DNA of 64,000 nucleotides from Beijerinckiaceae bacterium (GCA_947453205.1 CANGFT010000003.1:1-64000); one strand, 5' to 3'. Positions 18,165 through 27,727 are shown, counted from the first letter of the stretch. Translations and numbers: made by a program. The notes: generated by a model from the sequence alone, not told the origin.

Positions 18165-18961
18165 CTGGCGACCACCCGGCCAAGCGGGCTCTCTATGCCG
18201 TAGCGGATCACCGACATGGTTTCGGCCTTTTCGACATTGGTCTTCTTGCCCGCGTCGAGCAGGCTGCGCAGGACAAGGGAGAGGCCCCCGGCCTGCTGGG
18301 CGACGGCGATGTCCTGCGCCTGCTGGGGCGTGACTTCGAGCGTTGCATTGGGCCCCTGCACCGTGCGGTCGCCGCCGGGCAATTCCTGAACAAAGCGGCC
18401 GATCGCGAGAACCCGGACATCCGAGGCGATGATCTCGGCGCGGACGCCCTCTGCGGCCGAAGCCGGGGTCGTGCGGTCAAGCGGCGCGCCGGTCCGCATG
18501 ATGTCGACGCGGTCATTGGGCAAGATGAACCCGCCCGCATTGCTTGTGCCCTGCGCATCGATGGGAATGGAGACCGCGCGCATGCCGCTGGGCAGAATCG
18601 CCGACAGGAAGCCGGCATTGGTCCCCTTGACCAGCTTTTCGCGACGGATCGGCTCGCCCGGCATGAGCGAGGCGCGGGCCACGGCCCCCTTGAGCGTCTG
18701 GACCGCCGAGGCGTCCATCGCCCTGCTGATCATGAAGGGGCTGACGGCGGCGGTGGGCCAGACGACCCATTGAAGGTCGAGATCGCTGATGATGGTGCCC
18801 AGCGGTATTTCACGCGCCGCGACAAGCACGTCCTGCGAGTCGATCTTGGGCACCTCGACCTCGACCGTCGGCGCGGCTGGAGGATCGCCCGACAAAAGAT
18901 AGAGGGCGCCTGCGCCTGCGATGAGGGCTGCTCCGACAAGGGCCAAACGCGCGACATTCAT
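18161..18961 (-). CDS. cpaB: Pilus assembly protein CpaB/RcpC
   Basis: Periplasmic or inner-membrane-anchored protein with an SAF domain, thought to bind the secretin or peptidoglycan. It has 266 residues: one N-terminal membrane anchor (LALVGAALIAGAGALYLL), an SAF domain at about 43-110 (VLVAAREIPLGTIISDLDL) and the CpaB domain with RAVSIPIDA and LPNDRVDIM. A 90-base gap without genes separates it from cpaA, and a CtrA-box-like sequence lies in that gap, so cpaB may open a transcript of its own covering the rest of the cpa genes. Confidence 0.94.
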   Translation of the reverse strand: MNVARLALVGAALIAGAGALYLLSGDPPAAPTVEVEVPKIDSQDVLVAAREIPLGTIISDLDLQWVVWPTAAVSPFMISRAMDASAVQTLKGAVARASLMPGEPIRREKLVKGTNAGFLSAILPSGMRAVSIPIDAQGTSNAGGFILPNDRVDIMRTGAPLDRTTPASAAEGVRAEIIASDVRVLAIGRFVQELPGGDRTVQGPNATLEVTPQQAQDIAVAQQAGGLSLVLRSLLDAGKKTNVEKAETMSVIRYGIESPLGRVVAR

Positions 18962-19012
18962 GTGATGAAATCCGAATAACGCTCAGTCTGACGTAAGCTG
19001 AGCATATAAAAG

Positions 19013-19027
19013 TCAACTTATGGTTAA
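19013..19027 (-). promoter_or_regulatory. CtrA-box-like sequence upstream of cpaB
   Basis: Read on the minus strand, TTAACCATAAGTTGA fits TTAA-N7-TTAA at 7 of 8 defined positions. It sits 52 bases before the cpaB start in the only sizeable gap inside the cpa gene run. Together with the similar site in front of tadD it suggests cell-cycle control of pilus assembly, a known theme in Caulobacter. No promoter elements are clear enough to define. Confidence 0.38.
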
Positions 19028-19051
19028 TGGCGGGTTATCCCTATGCCCGCC

Positions 19052-19570
19052 TCACCCCCCCATCGCGCTCAGCCAGATGTTGGTCTGCGGATAGACGATG
19101 ACGGCGCCGACCCCCAGAGCCACCCCGAAGGGCAGCGGGCCCTCGGCCTTGTGAAGCCGGGCGATCCAGCCATGCCTGAGGAGCGCGACGGGAAGCGCGA
19201 ATTTGCGCAGCGCAAGGAGAAGCAAGGCGAAGGCGCCGCCCAGGAAGCAGGCCACGACGACATAGTCGAGCAGGTCCGCCCAGCCGACCCAGACGGCGCT
19301 GGCCGCGACGAGCTTCGCGTCCCCGCCGCCGATCTTGCCGAAGGCGAAGAGGGCGAAGGCGATGAGGAGCACGCAAAACCCACAGGCGTAATGGAGCGCG
19401 ATGGATTGCGGGGCGAGGGACCAGAGGGGCAGGCCAGACCAGACAGCGACTGGCAGAAATCCCACAGCGATGGCGATGGTGAGCCTGTTGGCGATCCGCA
19501 TCGTGAACAGATCCATGCAAGCCGCAAAAATCATGAAAGCCGGAAATAAAAGAACAGCGAATGAAAGCAT
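19052..19570 (-). CDS. cpaA: Prepilin peptidase CpaA/TadV
   Basis: A24 aspartic peptidase of the inner membrane that cleaves Flp pilins after the conserved glycine. It has 172 residues and about five to six membrane helices. The two catalytic aspartates are placed as expected: one in MDLFTMRIANRL near residue 20 and one in GGGDAKL near residue 86. It lacks the N-methylation domain of type IV peptidases, as TadV proteins do. A GAGG ribosome site precedes the ATG at 19570. It follows the flp pilin gene after a 91-base gap that holds a strong hairpin. Confidence 0.93.
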   Translation of the reverse strand: MLSFAVLLFPAFMIFAACMDLFTMRIANRLTIAIAVGFLPVAVWSGLPLWSLAPQSIALHYACGFCVLLIAFALFAFGKIGGGDAKLVAASAVWVGWADLLDYVVVACFLGGAFALLLLALRKFALPVALLRHGWIARLHKAEGPLPFGVALGVGAVIVYPQTNIWLSAMGG

Positions 19571-19622
19571 GATTCGCCTCTTTGAATTTTAAAAATCATT
19601 GAATTTTGAAATCATAGGGAAA

Positions 19623-19644
19623 CGCGGCCCCTAACGGGGCCGCG
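19623..19644 (-). terminator. Hairpin between flp and cpaA, probable attenuating terminator
   Basis: CGCGGCCCC and GGGGCCGCG form a perfect 9-bp stem around a 4-base loop (19632-19635), 18 bases after the flp stop. The minus-strand sequence after it has only short T-runs, so read-through is likely. Such a hairpin would let abundant pilin mRNA be made while the assembly genes behind it are expressed at a lower level. Confidence 0.6.
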
Positions 19645-19661
19645 GGATTGTTACGCTGATT

Positions 19662-19826
19662 TTATTTCAGCTGGGCCGACACGGAGTTCATGGTTGTGCC
19701 GACTTTAGAGCCAAGGGTCGTGGCTGCGGCGATGATCGCAACCGCGATCAGCGAAGCGAGCAGGGCGTATTCGATGGCGGTGGCGCCGGACTCATCGGCG
19801 GAGAATTGAGCAATCAGGTTTTTCAT
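19662..19826 (-). CDS. flp: Flp/Fap-type major pilin
   Basis: Small prepilin of 54 residues forming the pilus shaft. It has a short charged leader (MKNLIAQFSADESG), then the Flp cleavage site SG/ATAIEYALL with the invariant Glu-Tyr, and one hydrophobic helix (ALLASLIAVAIIAAAT). AGGAG at 19834-19838 (minus) lies 7 bases before the ATG. A sigma70-like promoter is seen upstream and a hairpin downstream, so it can be transcribed as a unit of its own. This copy is adjacent to cpaA and is the likelier main pilin. Confidence 0.93.
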   Translation of the reverse strand: MKNLIAQFSADESGATAIEYALLASLIAVAIIAAATTLGSKVGTTMNSVSAQLK

Positions 19827-19894
19827 AAACAAGCTCCTACGACACAGGTCACGGGAGACATCTGGAAATCAAAAGCCCCGGACGCAATGTTCGT

Positions 19895-19924
19895 ACTATA
19901 AAATGAAATACAAATCTACAGCAA
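19895..19924 (-). promoter_or_regulatory. Candidate sigma70-type promoter of flp
   Basis: On the minus strand TTGCTG (19919-19924) and TATAGT (19895-19900) are separated by 18 bases. The -10 box matches 5 of 6 positions and the -35 box is weak. Transcription would start about 60 bases before the flp ATG. The surrounding sequence is noticeably AT-rich compared with the window. Confidence 0.4.
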
Positions 19925-19974
19925 AGTTTACATTCGCTGCAGTTTTTTGAATTTCTGGCTCTGCCCGCCCTTTA

Positions 19975-20052
19975 GCGGCGTCATGACGCCGCCGCCCGCG
20001 GTTCTGGACCGAAGAAATGTAACATTTCGGGCTGCGTCAAACCGGTGACGCA
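19975..20052. repeat. Three palindromes between the two pilin genes
   Basis: Three perfect inverted repeats stand in 78 bases. First, GCGGCGTCATGACGCCGC (19975-19992), an 18-bp palindrome with no spacer. Second, GAAATGTAACATTTC (20014-20028), with a single central base. Third, TGCGTCA-N6-TGACGCA (20033-20052). The first and third share the half-site GCGTCA/TGACGC. They lie downstream of pilin gene 2 and 50-130 bases upstream of the candidate flp promoter, so they may be operators, mRNA 3' structures, or both. Confidence 0.5.
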
Positions 20053-20080
20053 TGACGGCTTGCGCGGCGTCAAGCCTGGA

Positions 20081-20245
20081 TCATTTCAAGCTTGCAGAGG
20101 CGGTGACGAAGGTGGCGCTGATTTTCGTCCCCATGGACGTCGCGGCGCCGACGATGGCCATGGCGATGAGGGCGATGAGAAGGGCATATTCAATCGCCGT
20201 GGCGCCCTTTTCATCGCAGGCGAATCTCAAGAAAATATTTTTCAT
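20081..20245 (-). CDS. Second Flp-family pilin
   Basis: Another 54-residue prepilin, closely related to the downstream flp product: leader MKNIFLRFACDEKG, cleavage site KG/ATAIEYALL and one hydrophobic helix. The two differ mainly in the leader and the C-terminal 20 residues (a TFVTASASLK tail). The ATG at 20245 is chosen because the conserved MKN leader starts there; the longer frame to 20281 adds 12 residues. Its upstream region lacks a good ribosome site, so it may be less expressed than flp. It diverges from the small secretin-N-domain gene. Confidence 0.9.
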   Translation of the reverse strand: MKNIFLRFACDEKGATAIEYALLIALIAMAIVGAATSMGTKISATFVTASASLK

Positions 20246-20412
20246 AGCAGGCCCTGCAGAGGAGAAAGATCCAGAGACCAAATTTCAAAGACTTAGCCAA
20301 CTTGACATAAGCCTAGCATTATTTTTCGCGATTTTCAACGGGGCAGGCGAGGGCTCCGCGCCAATCTGCCGGCCCGATCTTCAGACTTTGTTCACCATCC
20401 CCATGCATTTTG

Positions 20413-20913
20413 ATGGCGAAGATCAAGCTACAGGCCCGCCTCATGTCGTCCGCCTCGTCAAAACTCCTCCTCGCAGCGGCGTCCATGCTCCTGACGCTGC
20501 ATGGCCCTGCGCCTGCAGCGCTGGCCGCCGACGCCATCGAGGTCAATCTCGATCAGGCGAAGATCTTTGATCTGCCGGAGTCGACGATGACCATCATCAT
20601 CGGCAATCCCCTGATCGTCGACGTGACCATGCTCAAATCAAGCGGCAAGGTGGTGCTCACCGGCAAGGGCTTTGGCGAAACCAATCTCGTCGCGGTCGAC
20701 CGGAACGGCGTTGTCGTCAGCGAATCCAGCGTGCGCGTGTCTGAAGCGGGCGGCAATGTCGTGGTCCAGCGCGGCATGGAGCGCGAGTCCTATCATTGCA
20801 ACCCGCGCTGCCTGCCCACCACATCGCTCGGCGACGCCCCGCGCTACATGAGCGAAACTGCGAACCAGATCAACACGCGCAACACAGCGCAAACCAGCGC
20901 CACGAAACGTTGA
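20413..20913 (+). CDS. Stand-alone pilus-formation N-terminal-domain protein
   Basis: Exported protein of about 166 residues that looks like only the first domain of the CpaC secretin. A signal peptide (hydrophobic LLLAAASMLLTL, ending around ALAA) is followed by IFDLPESTMTIIIGNPLIVD and GKGFGETNLVAVDRNG, which align by eye with LDLPRDAAEIFVGDPKVV and GAAFGQTSIFAMDGQG of CpaC. The C-terminal part has a CNPRC pair and a flexible NQINTRNTAQTSATKR tail. The start is uncertain: TTG 20410, ATG 20413 or ATG 20443 all keep a signal peptide, and none has a strong ribosome site. The gene is divergent from the second pilin. Its exact role in pilus assembly is unknown. Confidence 0.8.
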   Translation: MAKIKLQARLMSSASSKLLLAAASMLLTLHGPAPAALAADAIEVNLDQAKIFDLPESTMTIIIGNPLIVDVTMLKSSGKVVLTGKGFGETNLVAVDRNGVVVSESSVRVSEAGGNVVVQRGMERESYHCNPRCLPTTSLGDAPRYMSETANQINTRNTAQTSATKR

Positions 20914-20933
20914 CGTCCGCGAGATCGATCCCC

Positions 20934-22433
20934 TCAGATCGTCTGGTTATAGGCGCCGACCTCCGGGTGCTCGCGCAGCACATCGTCGACCGCCCTGAAC
21001 ATCTCGCGCATCCGCGCTTCCGACACGGGGCTCTCGACCACCACGACAAGCTCGGGCTTGTTGGAGGAGGCGCGCACCAGCCCCCATGTTCCGTCCTGCG
21101 CGGTGACGCGCACGCCGTTCACCGTGACGAGATCGCGGATCGGCTGACCCGTGATGAGGTCGCCGCGCGCCTGCATCGCCTCGAACCGCTTCACCACCTT
21201 GTCGACGATGCCATATTTAACTTCGTCGTCGCAGTGCGGCGCCATGGTGGGCGAACCCCAGGTCTTGGGGAGAGCCCGATAAAGGTCGGCCATGGATTTG
21301 TCGGGATTGCGATCAAGCATCTCGATCACATGGATGGCGGTCAGCACGCCATCGTCATAGCCGCGGCCGATGGGATTGTTGAAGAAGAAGTGGCCTGACT
21401 TCTCAAAGCCCGCCAGAGCCTTCAGATCGGTGACGCGGCGCTTGATGTAGGAATGGCCGGTCTTCCAGTAGTCGGCCTTCACCTGGCGCGCGATGAGTTC
21501 GGGATCGGTGGCGAAGAGGCCGGTCGACTTCACATCGACCACGAAGGTCGCGCCCGGATGCAGCTTGGAAAGGTCGCGCGCGAGCATGACGCCGATCTTG
21601 TCGGCGAAGATCTCCTCGCCCTCATTGTCGACGACGCCGCAGCGGTCGCCATCGCCATCAAAGCCAAGGCCGATGTCGGCGCCGACCTCGCGGACCTTCT
21701 CCGCCATGGCGTGCAGCATCTCCATGTCCTCGGGATTGGGATTGTAGCGGGGGAAGCTGTGATCGAGCTCCACATCGAGCGGGATCACCTCGCAGCCCAG
21801 CCGCTCCAGCACTTCCGGCGCGAAGGCGCCCGCCGTGCCATTGCCGCAGGCCGCCACCACCCTGAGCTTGCGCTTGATGCGCGGACGGTTGACGAGATCG
21901 GCGATATAGCGTTCGCGGAACCCATCGACGTAATGATAGGAGCCGCCCTCGGCATAGGTGAAATGGCCGCCGAGCACGATGTCGCGCAAGCGCCCCATCT
22001 CATCAGGCCCGAAGGTGACGGGCCGCTGGGCGCCCATCTTCACGCCGGTCCAGCCGTTGTCGTTATGGGAGGCGGTCACCATGGCCACCGCGGGAACGTC
22101 GAGATCGAACTGCGCGAAATAGGCCATGGGCGAGAGGGCGAGGCCGATGTCATGCACCTTCACGCCCGCCGACATCAGGCCGGTGATGAGGGCGTATTTG
22201 ATGGAGGAGGAATAGCCGCGATAGTCATGGCCCGTGACGAGCTCGGGCTTCACGCCCATCTCACGCAGGAGAGCGCCAAGGCCCATGCCCAGCGCCTGTA
22301 TGCCCATCAGGTTGATTTCCTTCCCGAAAAGCCAGCGCGCATCATATTCGCGGAACCCCGTCGCCTTGACCATGGGCTGGGTCTCATAGGCGTAGGTGTT
22401 GGGGAAGAGCTGGGGCACGGGCTTGGGAAACAT
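20934..22433 (-). CDS. Phosphomannomutase/phosphoglucomutase family enzyme
   Basis: Interconverts hexose 6-phosphates and 1-phosphates for surface polysaccharide precursors. It has 499 residues, the size of the AlgC/ManB type. The phosphoserine loop TASHN places the catalytic Ser at residue 122, the metal loop is FDGDGDR, and a late sugar-phosphate loop is visible near the C-terminus (VRASSNKPELVV). Substrate choice between mannose and glucose cannot be read. It converges on the small pilus gene with 20 bases between stops. It may supply UDP-glucose dehydrogenase (27728) through glucose 1-phosphate, by inference. Confidence 0.92.
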   Translation of the reverse strand: MFPKPVPQLFPNTYAYETQPMVKATGFREYDARWLFGKEINLMGIQALGMGLGALLREMGVKPELVTGHDYRGYSSSIKYALITGLMSAGVKVHDIGLALSPMAYFAQFDLDVPAVAMVTASHNDNGWTGVKMGAQRPVTFGPDEMGRLRDIVLGGHFTYAEGGSYHYVDGFRERYIADLVNRPRIKRKLRVVAACGNGTAGAFAPEVLERLGCEVIPLDVELDHSFPRYNPNPEDMEMLHAMAEKVREVGADIGLGFDGDGDRCGVVDNEGEEIFADKIGVMLARDLSKLHPGATFVVDVKSTGLFATDPELIARQVKADYWKTGHSYIKRRVTDLKALAGFEKSGHFFFNNPIGRGYDDGVLTAIHVIEMLDRNPDKSMADLYRALPKTWGSPTMAPHCDDEVKYGIVDKVVKRFEAMQARGDLITGQPIRDLVTVNGVRVTAQDGTWGLVRASSNKPELVVVVESPVSEARMREMFRAVDDVLREHPEVGAYNQTI

Positions 22434-22532
22434 GGCGACCTCGAAAATGCGCAGGCGCCACCCGCGCCCGAGTCGTGCTTATATCACGCGCGCACCAAGG
22501 CGAAACAACGGCGGAGGGCGCCCCTCAATGGG

Positions 22533-25226
22533 CTAAGGCTTTGCACGCAGACGCTTGAGGGCGTAGAGCTGCTCCAGCGCCTCGCGGGGGCTCAGCTCAT
22601 CGGGCTCGATGGCGTCGAGGGCGCCGAGCAGGGGATCGGGCGCCGGAGCGGGGACAGGCGCGCGGGGCGAGGCGGCGGCGAAAAGCGGGAGATCGTCGAT
22701 CATGCGCTGCACCGGCGCCTGACGGTCGGAGGCCTCGAGTTCGGCGAGGATGACGCCCGCCCGCGACACCACCGTCTGCGGCAGGCCCGCAAGCCTCGCC
22801 ACCTGAATCCCGTAAGAGCGGTCCGCCGCCCCGGCCGCCACCTCATGCAGGAAGACCACCTCGCCCTTCCAGTCGGAGACGCGCATGGTCAGGTTCATCA
22901 GGCGCGGCAGCTTTTTCGTGAGCTGGGTCAGCTCATGGAAATGGGTGGCGAAGAGCGCCCGCGATCGATTGGCCTCATGCAGATGTTCGATGGAGGCCCA
23001 GGCGATGGACAGGCCATCGAAAGTGGCGGTGCCCCGGCCGATCTCATCGAGAATGACCAGGGAGCGTTCGGTCGCCTGATTTAGGATCGCCGCAGTCTCG
23101 ACCATCTCGACCATGAAGGTCGAGCGGCCACGCGCCAGATCATCCGCCGCGCCCACGCGCGAGAAAAGCCGGTCCACGACCCCGATCCGCGCGGCCCTCG
23201 CGGGCACGAAGGCGCCCATCTGCGCGAGGATCACGATGAGGGCGTTCTGGCGCAGATAGGTCGATTTGCCAGCCATGTTGGGGCCGGTGATGACGGCGAT
23301 CTTGCCCGCCCCGCTGGCGGCGGGCGCGGTCAGGTCGCAATGGTTGGCCACGAAGCTCTCGCCCCGCTGGGCCAGCGCCGCCTCCACCACGGGATGGCGC
23401 CCCGCCTCGATCTCGAAGCGCAGGGAGGCGTCGACCTCGGGCCGCACCCAGTTGCGCCGGCTGGCGAGCTCCGCCAGACCCGCCGAGACATCGATCACCG
23501 CTAGAGCCTCGGACGCCGCCTTGAGGAGATGCGCCTGCGCCTCGACCATGGCGCAGAGCTCGTCGAAGATGGCGAGCTCGAGAGCCAGAGCCCGGTCGGC
23601 GGCGGAGGCGATCTTCGTCTCCAGCTCCGACAGGGCGACCGTCGAGAAGCGCATGGCGTCGGCCATGGTCTGGCGATGGATGAAGATGGCGTTCAGCGGC
23701 TCGCGCAGGAAGGTTTCGCCAAGGGCTTGGGGAACTTCCAGAAACCAGCCCAGAAAATTGTTGTGCTTGATGCGCAGCTGCTTCGTGCCGGCGAGTTCGC
23801 AATAGTCAGCCTGCAGGGAGGCGATGACGCGGCGGCTCTCGTCGCGCAGACCGCGGGTCTCGTCGAGGCCGGGATCGCAGCCCGGCCGCACGAAGCCGCC
23901 GTCGCGCCGGTTGAGGGGAAGCTCATCCGCCAGCGTCGCGGCGAGGCGGGCGGCGAGGGAGGGGTCGATGGCCGCCGCAGCTTCCGCCGCACGGGCGACT
24001 TCTGCGGGCAGATCGGCCCCGCCCAGACGCGCGGCCACATGGGCCGCCGCCAAAGCGCCCATGCCCAGAGCCGCCAGATCGCGGGGTCCGCCTCGTTGCA
24101 GCGCGATGCGGGCGAGCGCGCGGGGAATGTCAGGCGCAGCCTCCAGCAGACGCCGCACATCCGCCCGAAGCGCGGGATCGCTGAGGAACAGGCCGATGGA
24201 CTCCTGCCGCTCGGCGATGAGGACCGGATCGGTCAGGGGGCCCGCGAGGCGCTCGGCCAGCAGCCGCCCCCCCGCCGAGGTCGAGGTCATGTCGATGGAG
24301 GCCAGCAACGAGCCCTCGCGCGCGCCGCCAAGGGTGCGGATGAGTTCGAGATTGGCCCGCGTGGCCGCATCGATCTCCAGAATGGCGCCGCGCTGGGCCC
24401 GGGCGGGACGTCCCAGCGGCGGGCGCGCGCCGAGCTGGGTGCGCTCGACATAGCGGATGAGCGCGGCGGCGGCGGCGAGCTCCGCCCTTGTGAAGGCGCC
24501 GAAGCCGTCGAGCGTCGTGACCCCATACCATTCGCAAAGCACCCGCTCCGCATCCCCCGCCTCACGCGCCATGGGCGATACGGGGATGCGCCAGTCGGCT
24601 AAGAGCTGCTCCAGCACGGGCTCCCGGCACAGGGCCTCCCCCGCCACGATCTCCCGCGGATCCATGCGCGCCACCTCGGCGCCGAGCCCGGCTTGGGGAC
24701 ATTCCACCAGCGTGAAGGCGCCGGTGGAGATGTCGGCGGCGGCGAGGCCATAGATCCAGTCGTCCTGCGAGCCGCGCACACGGGCCAAAGCCATCAGAAT
24801 ATTGGCGCGGGAGGGCTCAAGCAGCCGGTCCTCGGTGATGGTGCCGGGCGTGACGAGCCGCACCACGTCCCGGCGCACCACGGATTTAGGGCCCCGCTTT
24901 TTCGCCTCCGCCGGATCCTCCATCTGCTCACAGACCGCGACCCTGTGGCCGAGGCCGATCAGGCGCTGGAGATAGTCGTCGGCGCGCTCGATGGGCACGC
25001 CGCACATGGGGATGTCCTCGCCCAGATGCTTGCCGCGCTTGGTGAGCACGATGCCCAGCGCCCGGCTCGCCACCTCCGCGTCATGGAAGAACAGCTCGTA
25101 GAAATCCCCCATGCGGTAGAAGAGCAGGCAATCGGGATTGGCCGCCTTGATCTCGACATACTGCGCCATCATCGGGGTGAGGCGCTGCGCCTGCGCGCTT
25201 TCGGACTGGGGAGACGGCTGGTTCAT
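22533..25226 (-). CDS. mutS: DNA mismatch repair protein MutS
   Basis: Recognises mismatches and small loops and starts repair as an ATP-driven clamp. It has 897 residues, full length. In order: mismatch-binding domain with the phenylalanine wedge region ([10 protein letters not shown] near residue 40), connector, lever and clamp domains, then the ATPase with Walker [11 protein letters not shown], Walker B and switch [15 protein letters not shown] and the ATFHE-like [10 protein letters not shown]. The C-terminal tail carries a proline/alanine-rich linker before a short terminal helix, the usual tetramer region. The start at 25226 leads into a Gln/Ser-rich tail followed by MMAQY, which is conserved. 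Confidence 0.97.
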   Translation of the reverse strand: MNQPSPQSESAQAQRLTPMMAQYVEIKAANPDCLLFYRMGDFYELFFHDAEVASRALGIVLTKRGKHLGEDIPMCGVPIERADDYLQRLIGLGHRVAVCEQMEDPAEAKKRGPKSVVRRDVVRLVTPGTITEDRLLEPSRANILMALARVRGSQDDWIYGLAAADISTGAFTLVECPQAGLGAEVARMDPREIVAGEALCREPVLEQLLADWRIPVSPMAREAGDAERVLCEWYGVTTLDGFGAFTRAELAAAAALIRYVERTQLGARPPLGRPARAQRGAILEIDAATRANLELIRTLGGAREGSLLASIDMTSTSAGGRLLAERLAGPLTDPVLIAERQESIGLFLSDPALRADVRRLLEAAPDIPRALARIALQRGGPRDLAALGMGALAAAHVAARLGGADLPAEVARAAEAAAAIDPSLAARLAATLADELPLNRRDGGFVRPGCDPGLDETRGLRDESRRVIASLQADYCELAGTKQLRIKHNNFLGWFLEVPQALGETFLREPLNAIFIHRQTMADAMRFSTVALSELETKIASAADRALALELAIFDELCAMVEAQAHLLKAASEALAVIDVSAGLAELASRRNWVRPEVDASLRFEIEAGRHPVVEAALAQRGESFVANHCDLTAPAASGAGKIAVITGPNMAGKSTYLRQNALIVILAQMGAFVPARAARIGVVDRLFSRVGAADDLARGRSTFMVEMVETAAILNQATERSLVILDEIGRGTATFDGLSIAWASIEHLHEANRSRALFATHFHELTQLTKKLPRLMNLTMRVSDWKGEVVFLHEVAAGAADRSYGIQVARLAGLPQTVVSRAGVILAELEASDRQAPVQRMIDDLPLFAAASPRAPVPAPAPDPLLGALDAIEPDELSPREALEQLYALKRLRAKP

Positions 25227-25242
25227 GGGCGGACCCTAGCAA

Positions 25243-25275
25243 GGCCGGGGGGCCTGCGCACCCGCGCCCCCGGCC
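25243..25275. repeat. Inverted repeat in the mutS-maeB divergent gap
   Basis: GGCCGGGGG (25243-25251) and CCCCCGGCC (25267-25275) form a 9-bp stem with a 15-base GC-rich loop. It lies just upstream of mutS, inside its expected 5' leader, and could affect mRNA structure. No T-tract follows. The rest of the 183-base gap (25227-25409) holds the two divergent promoters, which I could not define. Confidence 0.35.
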
Positions 25276-25409
25276 GATGCTGGGGAAAAACCGCGGGAAA
25301 CGCGAGCCTGTCGTCCCCGGCGCCCCTAAAAAGACGATTGGAACCCGCGCCCGCCCCCGTTAAGGTCAGCTTTCAGGCTCAATTGCTGCGCAGGAACACG
25401 GGACACATC

Positions 25410-27695
25410 ATGGCTGACCAGACCCCGAAACGCCCGAAGCGCCCGACCATCACGGATCAGGAGGCGCTGCAGTTCCATTCGCGTGGACGGCCCGGCAAGA
25501 TCGAGATCGTCGCCACCAAGCCCATGGCGACCCAGCGCGACCTCTCGCTCGCCTATTCCCCGGGCGTCGCGGTTCCCGTGCTCGCCATCGCCAAAAATCC
25601 GGCCGCCGCCTACGACTATACCGCGCGCGGCAATCTCGTGGCGGTCATCTCCAACGGAACGGCGATCCTTGGTCTGGGCAATCTGGGCGCCCTCGCCTCC
25701 AAGCCCGTGATGGAGGGCAAGGCTGTCCTCTTCAAACGCTTCGCCGACATCGACTCCATCGACATCGAGATCGACACCGAAGACCCCGACCAGTTCATCA
25801 ATTCGGTGCGCTACATGGGGCCGAGCTTCGGCGGGATCAACCTCGAGGACATCAAGGCGCCCGAATGTTTCATCATCGAGCAGCGCCTGCGCGAACTCAT
25901 GGACATACCCGTCTTCCATGACGACCAGCATGGCACGGCGATCATCGCGGCGGCGGGCATCCTCAACGCCGTCAAGCTCACGGGACGCGACATCAAGCAT
26001 ACGCGCCTCGTGTGCAATGGCGCGGGCGCGGCGGGCATCGCCTGCCTCGACCTCATCAAGGCCATGGGCTTCGCCCCCGAGAATGTCATGCTCTGCGACA
26101 CCAAGGGCGTGATCTACAAGGGCCGCACCGATGGCATGAACCAGTGGAAGTCGGCCCATGCCTGCGTCACCGACCGACGCTCCCTCGCAGAGGCGATGGA
26201 GGGCGCGGACGTCTTCTTCGGCCTGTCCGTCAAGGGCGCGCTGACGCCGGACATGGTGCGCTCCATGGCGCCCAATCCCATCATCTTCGCCATGGCCAAT
26301 CCCGATCCCGAGATCACGCCCGAAGAGGCCCATGCGGTGCGTGAGGATTGCATCGTCGCGACGGGCCGCTCGGACTATCCCAACCAGGTGAACAATGTCC
26401 TGGGCTTCCCCTACATCTTCCGCGGCGCGCTCGACGTGCGGGCAACCACGATCAACATGGAGATGAAGATCGCCGCCGCCAATGCGCTCGCCATGCTGGC
26501 GCGCGAGGATGTGCCGGACGAAGTGGCCTCCGCCTATGACGGCGCGCGGCCGCGCTTCGGGCGCGAATACATCATTCCCGCGCCCTTCGATCCGCGCCTC
26601 ATCCGCGTGGTGCCGGCGGCGGTGGCGAAAGCCGCCATGGAGACGGGCGTGGCCCGCAGGCCGATCGAGGACATGGAGGCCTATCAGGCGAGCCTGTCGG
26701 CGAGGCGCGATCCGGTCGCAGGCGCCCTGCAACGCATCTTCGAGCGGGTGCGTCGCCATCCCAAGCGCGTGGTCTTCGCCGAGGGCGAGGAAGAGCAGGT
26801 CATGCGCGCCGCCGTGTCCTTCGTGAACCAGGGCCTCGGCACCGCCATTCTCGTCGGCCGCGAGGAGACCATCCGCGACATCGCCGAACGGTCAGGCGTC
26901 GATCTCAGCGACCGGCATATCGAAATCCACAACGCGCGCCTGTCGAGCCGCAACGACATCTATTCGCAGTTCCTTTATGAGCGGATGCAGCGCAAGGGCT
27001 TCCTGCTGCGCGACTGCCAGCGCCTCATCAACAATGACCGCAACTCCTTCGCCGCCGCCATGGTGTCGCAGGGCGACGCCGACGCCATGGTCACGGGCGT
27101 GACGCGCAATTTCTCCACCGCGCTTGAAGAGGTGCGCCGCGTGCTCGATCCGCGCCCCGGCCATCGGCTGATCGGCGTGTCCCTCATTCTCGCGCGCGGG
27201 CGCCCCGTGCTCGTCGCCGACACCGCCATCACGGAGATGCCCACCGCCGAGGAACTGGCGCAGATCGCCGTGGAGGCGGCGGGCGTGGCGCGGCGCCTTG
27301 GCTATGAACCGCGCGTCGCCATGCTGGCCTTCGCCAGCTTCGGCCACCCCAGGGGCGAGCGCGCCGAGCGGGTGCAGGAGGCCGTGCGGATTCTCGACCA
27401 CCAGCGCGTCGATTTCGAATATGACGGCGAGATGGCCGCCGATGTGGCGCTGAACAAGGAGGTGATGGCCTCCTATCCCTTCTGCCGCCTCAGCGACACC
27501 GCCAATGTGCTGATCATGCCCGCCTTCCACTCCGCCGCCATCAGCACCAAGATGCTGCAGGAGCTGGGCGGGGCCACGGTGATCGGCCCGCTGATCGTGG
27601 GCCTCGACAAGCCCGTGCAGATCGTGCAACTCGGCGCCAAGGATACGGACATCGTCAACATGGCGGCCCTCGCCGCCTTCAACATCGGCGGCTGA
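25410..27695 (+). CDS. maeB: NADP-type malic enzyme with C-terminal phosphotransacetylase domain
   Basis: Oxidatively decarboxylates malate to pyruvate, giving NADPH. It has 761 residues, the length of the MaeB/TME class. The malic enzyme part (about 1-430) shows the N-domain YSPGVAVPV, the catalytic HDDQHGTA segment and the nucleotide fold [11 protein letters not shown]. The rest (about 435-761) is a phosphotransacetylase-like domain ([14 protein letters not shown] onwards) that in this class is regulatory, binding acetyl-CoA and not acting as an enzyme. I start at ATG 25410 because the longer frame runs antisense through mutS and has no homology. The gene diverges from mutS. Confidence 0.95.
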   Translation: MADQTPKRPKRPTITDQEALQFHSRGRPGKIEIVATKPMATQRDLSLAYSPGVAVPVLAIAKNPAAAYDYTARGNLVAVISNGTAILGLGNLGALASKPVMEGKAVLFKRFADIDSIDIEIDTEDPDQFINSVRYMGPSFGGINLEDIKAPECFIIEQRLRELMDIPVFHDDQHGTAIIAAAGILNAVKLTGRDIKHTRLVCNGAGAAGIACLDLIKAMGFAPENVMLCDTKGVIYKGRTDGMNQWKSAHACVTDRRSLAEAMEGADVFFGLSVKGALTPDMVRSMAPNPIIFAMANPDPEITPEEAHAVREDCIVATGRSDYPNQVNNVLGFPYIFRGALDVRATTINMEMKIAAANALAMLAREDVPDEVASAYDGARPRFGREYIIPAPFDPRLIRVVPAAVAKAAMETGVARRPIEDMEAYQASLSARRDPVAGALQRIFERVRRHPKRVVFAEGEEEQVMRAAVSFVNQGLGTAILVGREETIRDIAERSGVDLSDRHIEIHNARLSSRNDIYSQFLYERMQRKGFLLRDCQRLINNDRNSFAAAMVSQGDADAMVTGVTRNFSTALEEVRRVLDPRPGHRLIGVSLILARGRPVLVADTAITEMPTAEELAQIAVEAAGVARRLGYEPRVAMLAFASFGHPRGERAERVQEAVRILDHQRVDFEYDGEMAADVALNKEVMASYPFCRLSDTANVLIMPAFHSAAISTKMLQELGGATVIGPLIVGLDKPVQIVQLGAKDTDIVNMAALAAFNIGG

Positions 27696-27727
27696 GCAGC
27701 GGTCAGCCCTCCATCGGGAATCAACTC

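Noticed and set aside
19571-19661. Further small pilin or pseudopilin gene between flp and cpaA
   Set aside because: No frame in the gap has a G/xxxxEY cleavage site with a hydrophobic helix; it holds the hairpin and the cpaA ribosome site.
24693-25409. N-terminal extension of the malic enzyme frame by 239 codons
   Set aside because: It lies antisense to mutS, has no malic enzyme similarity and precedes a well-placed ATG at 25410.
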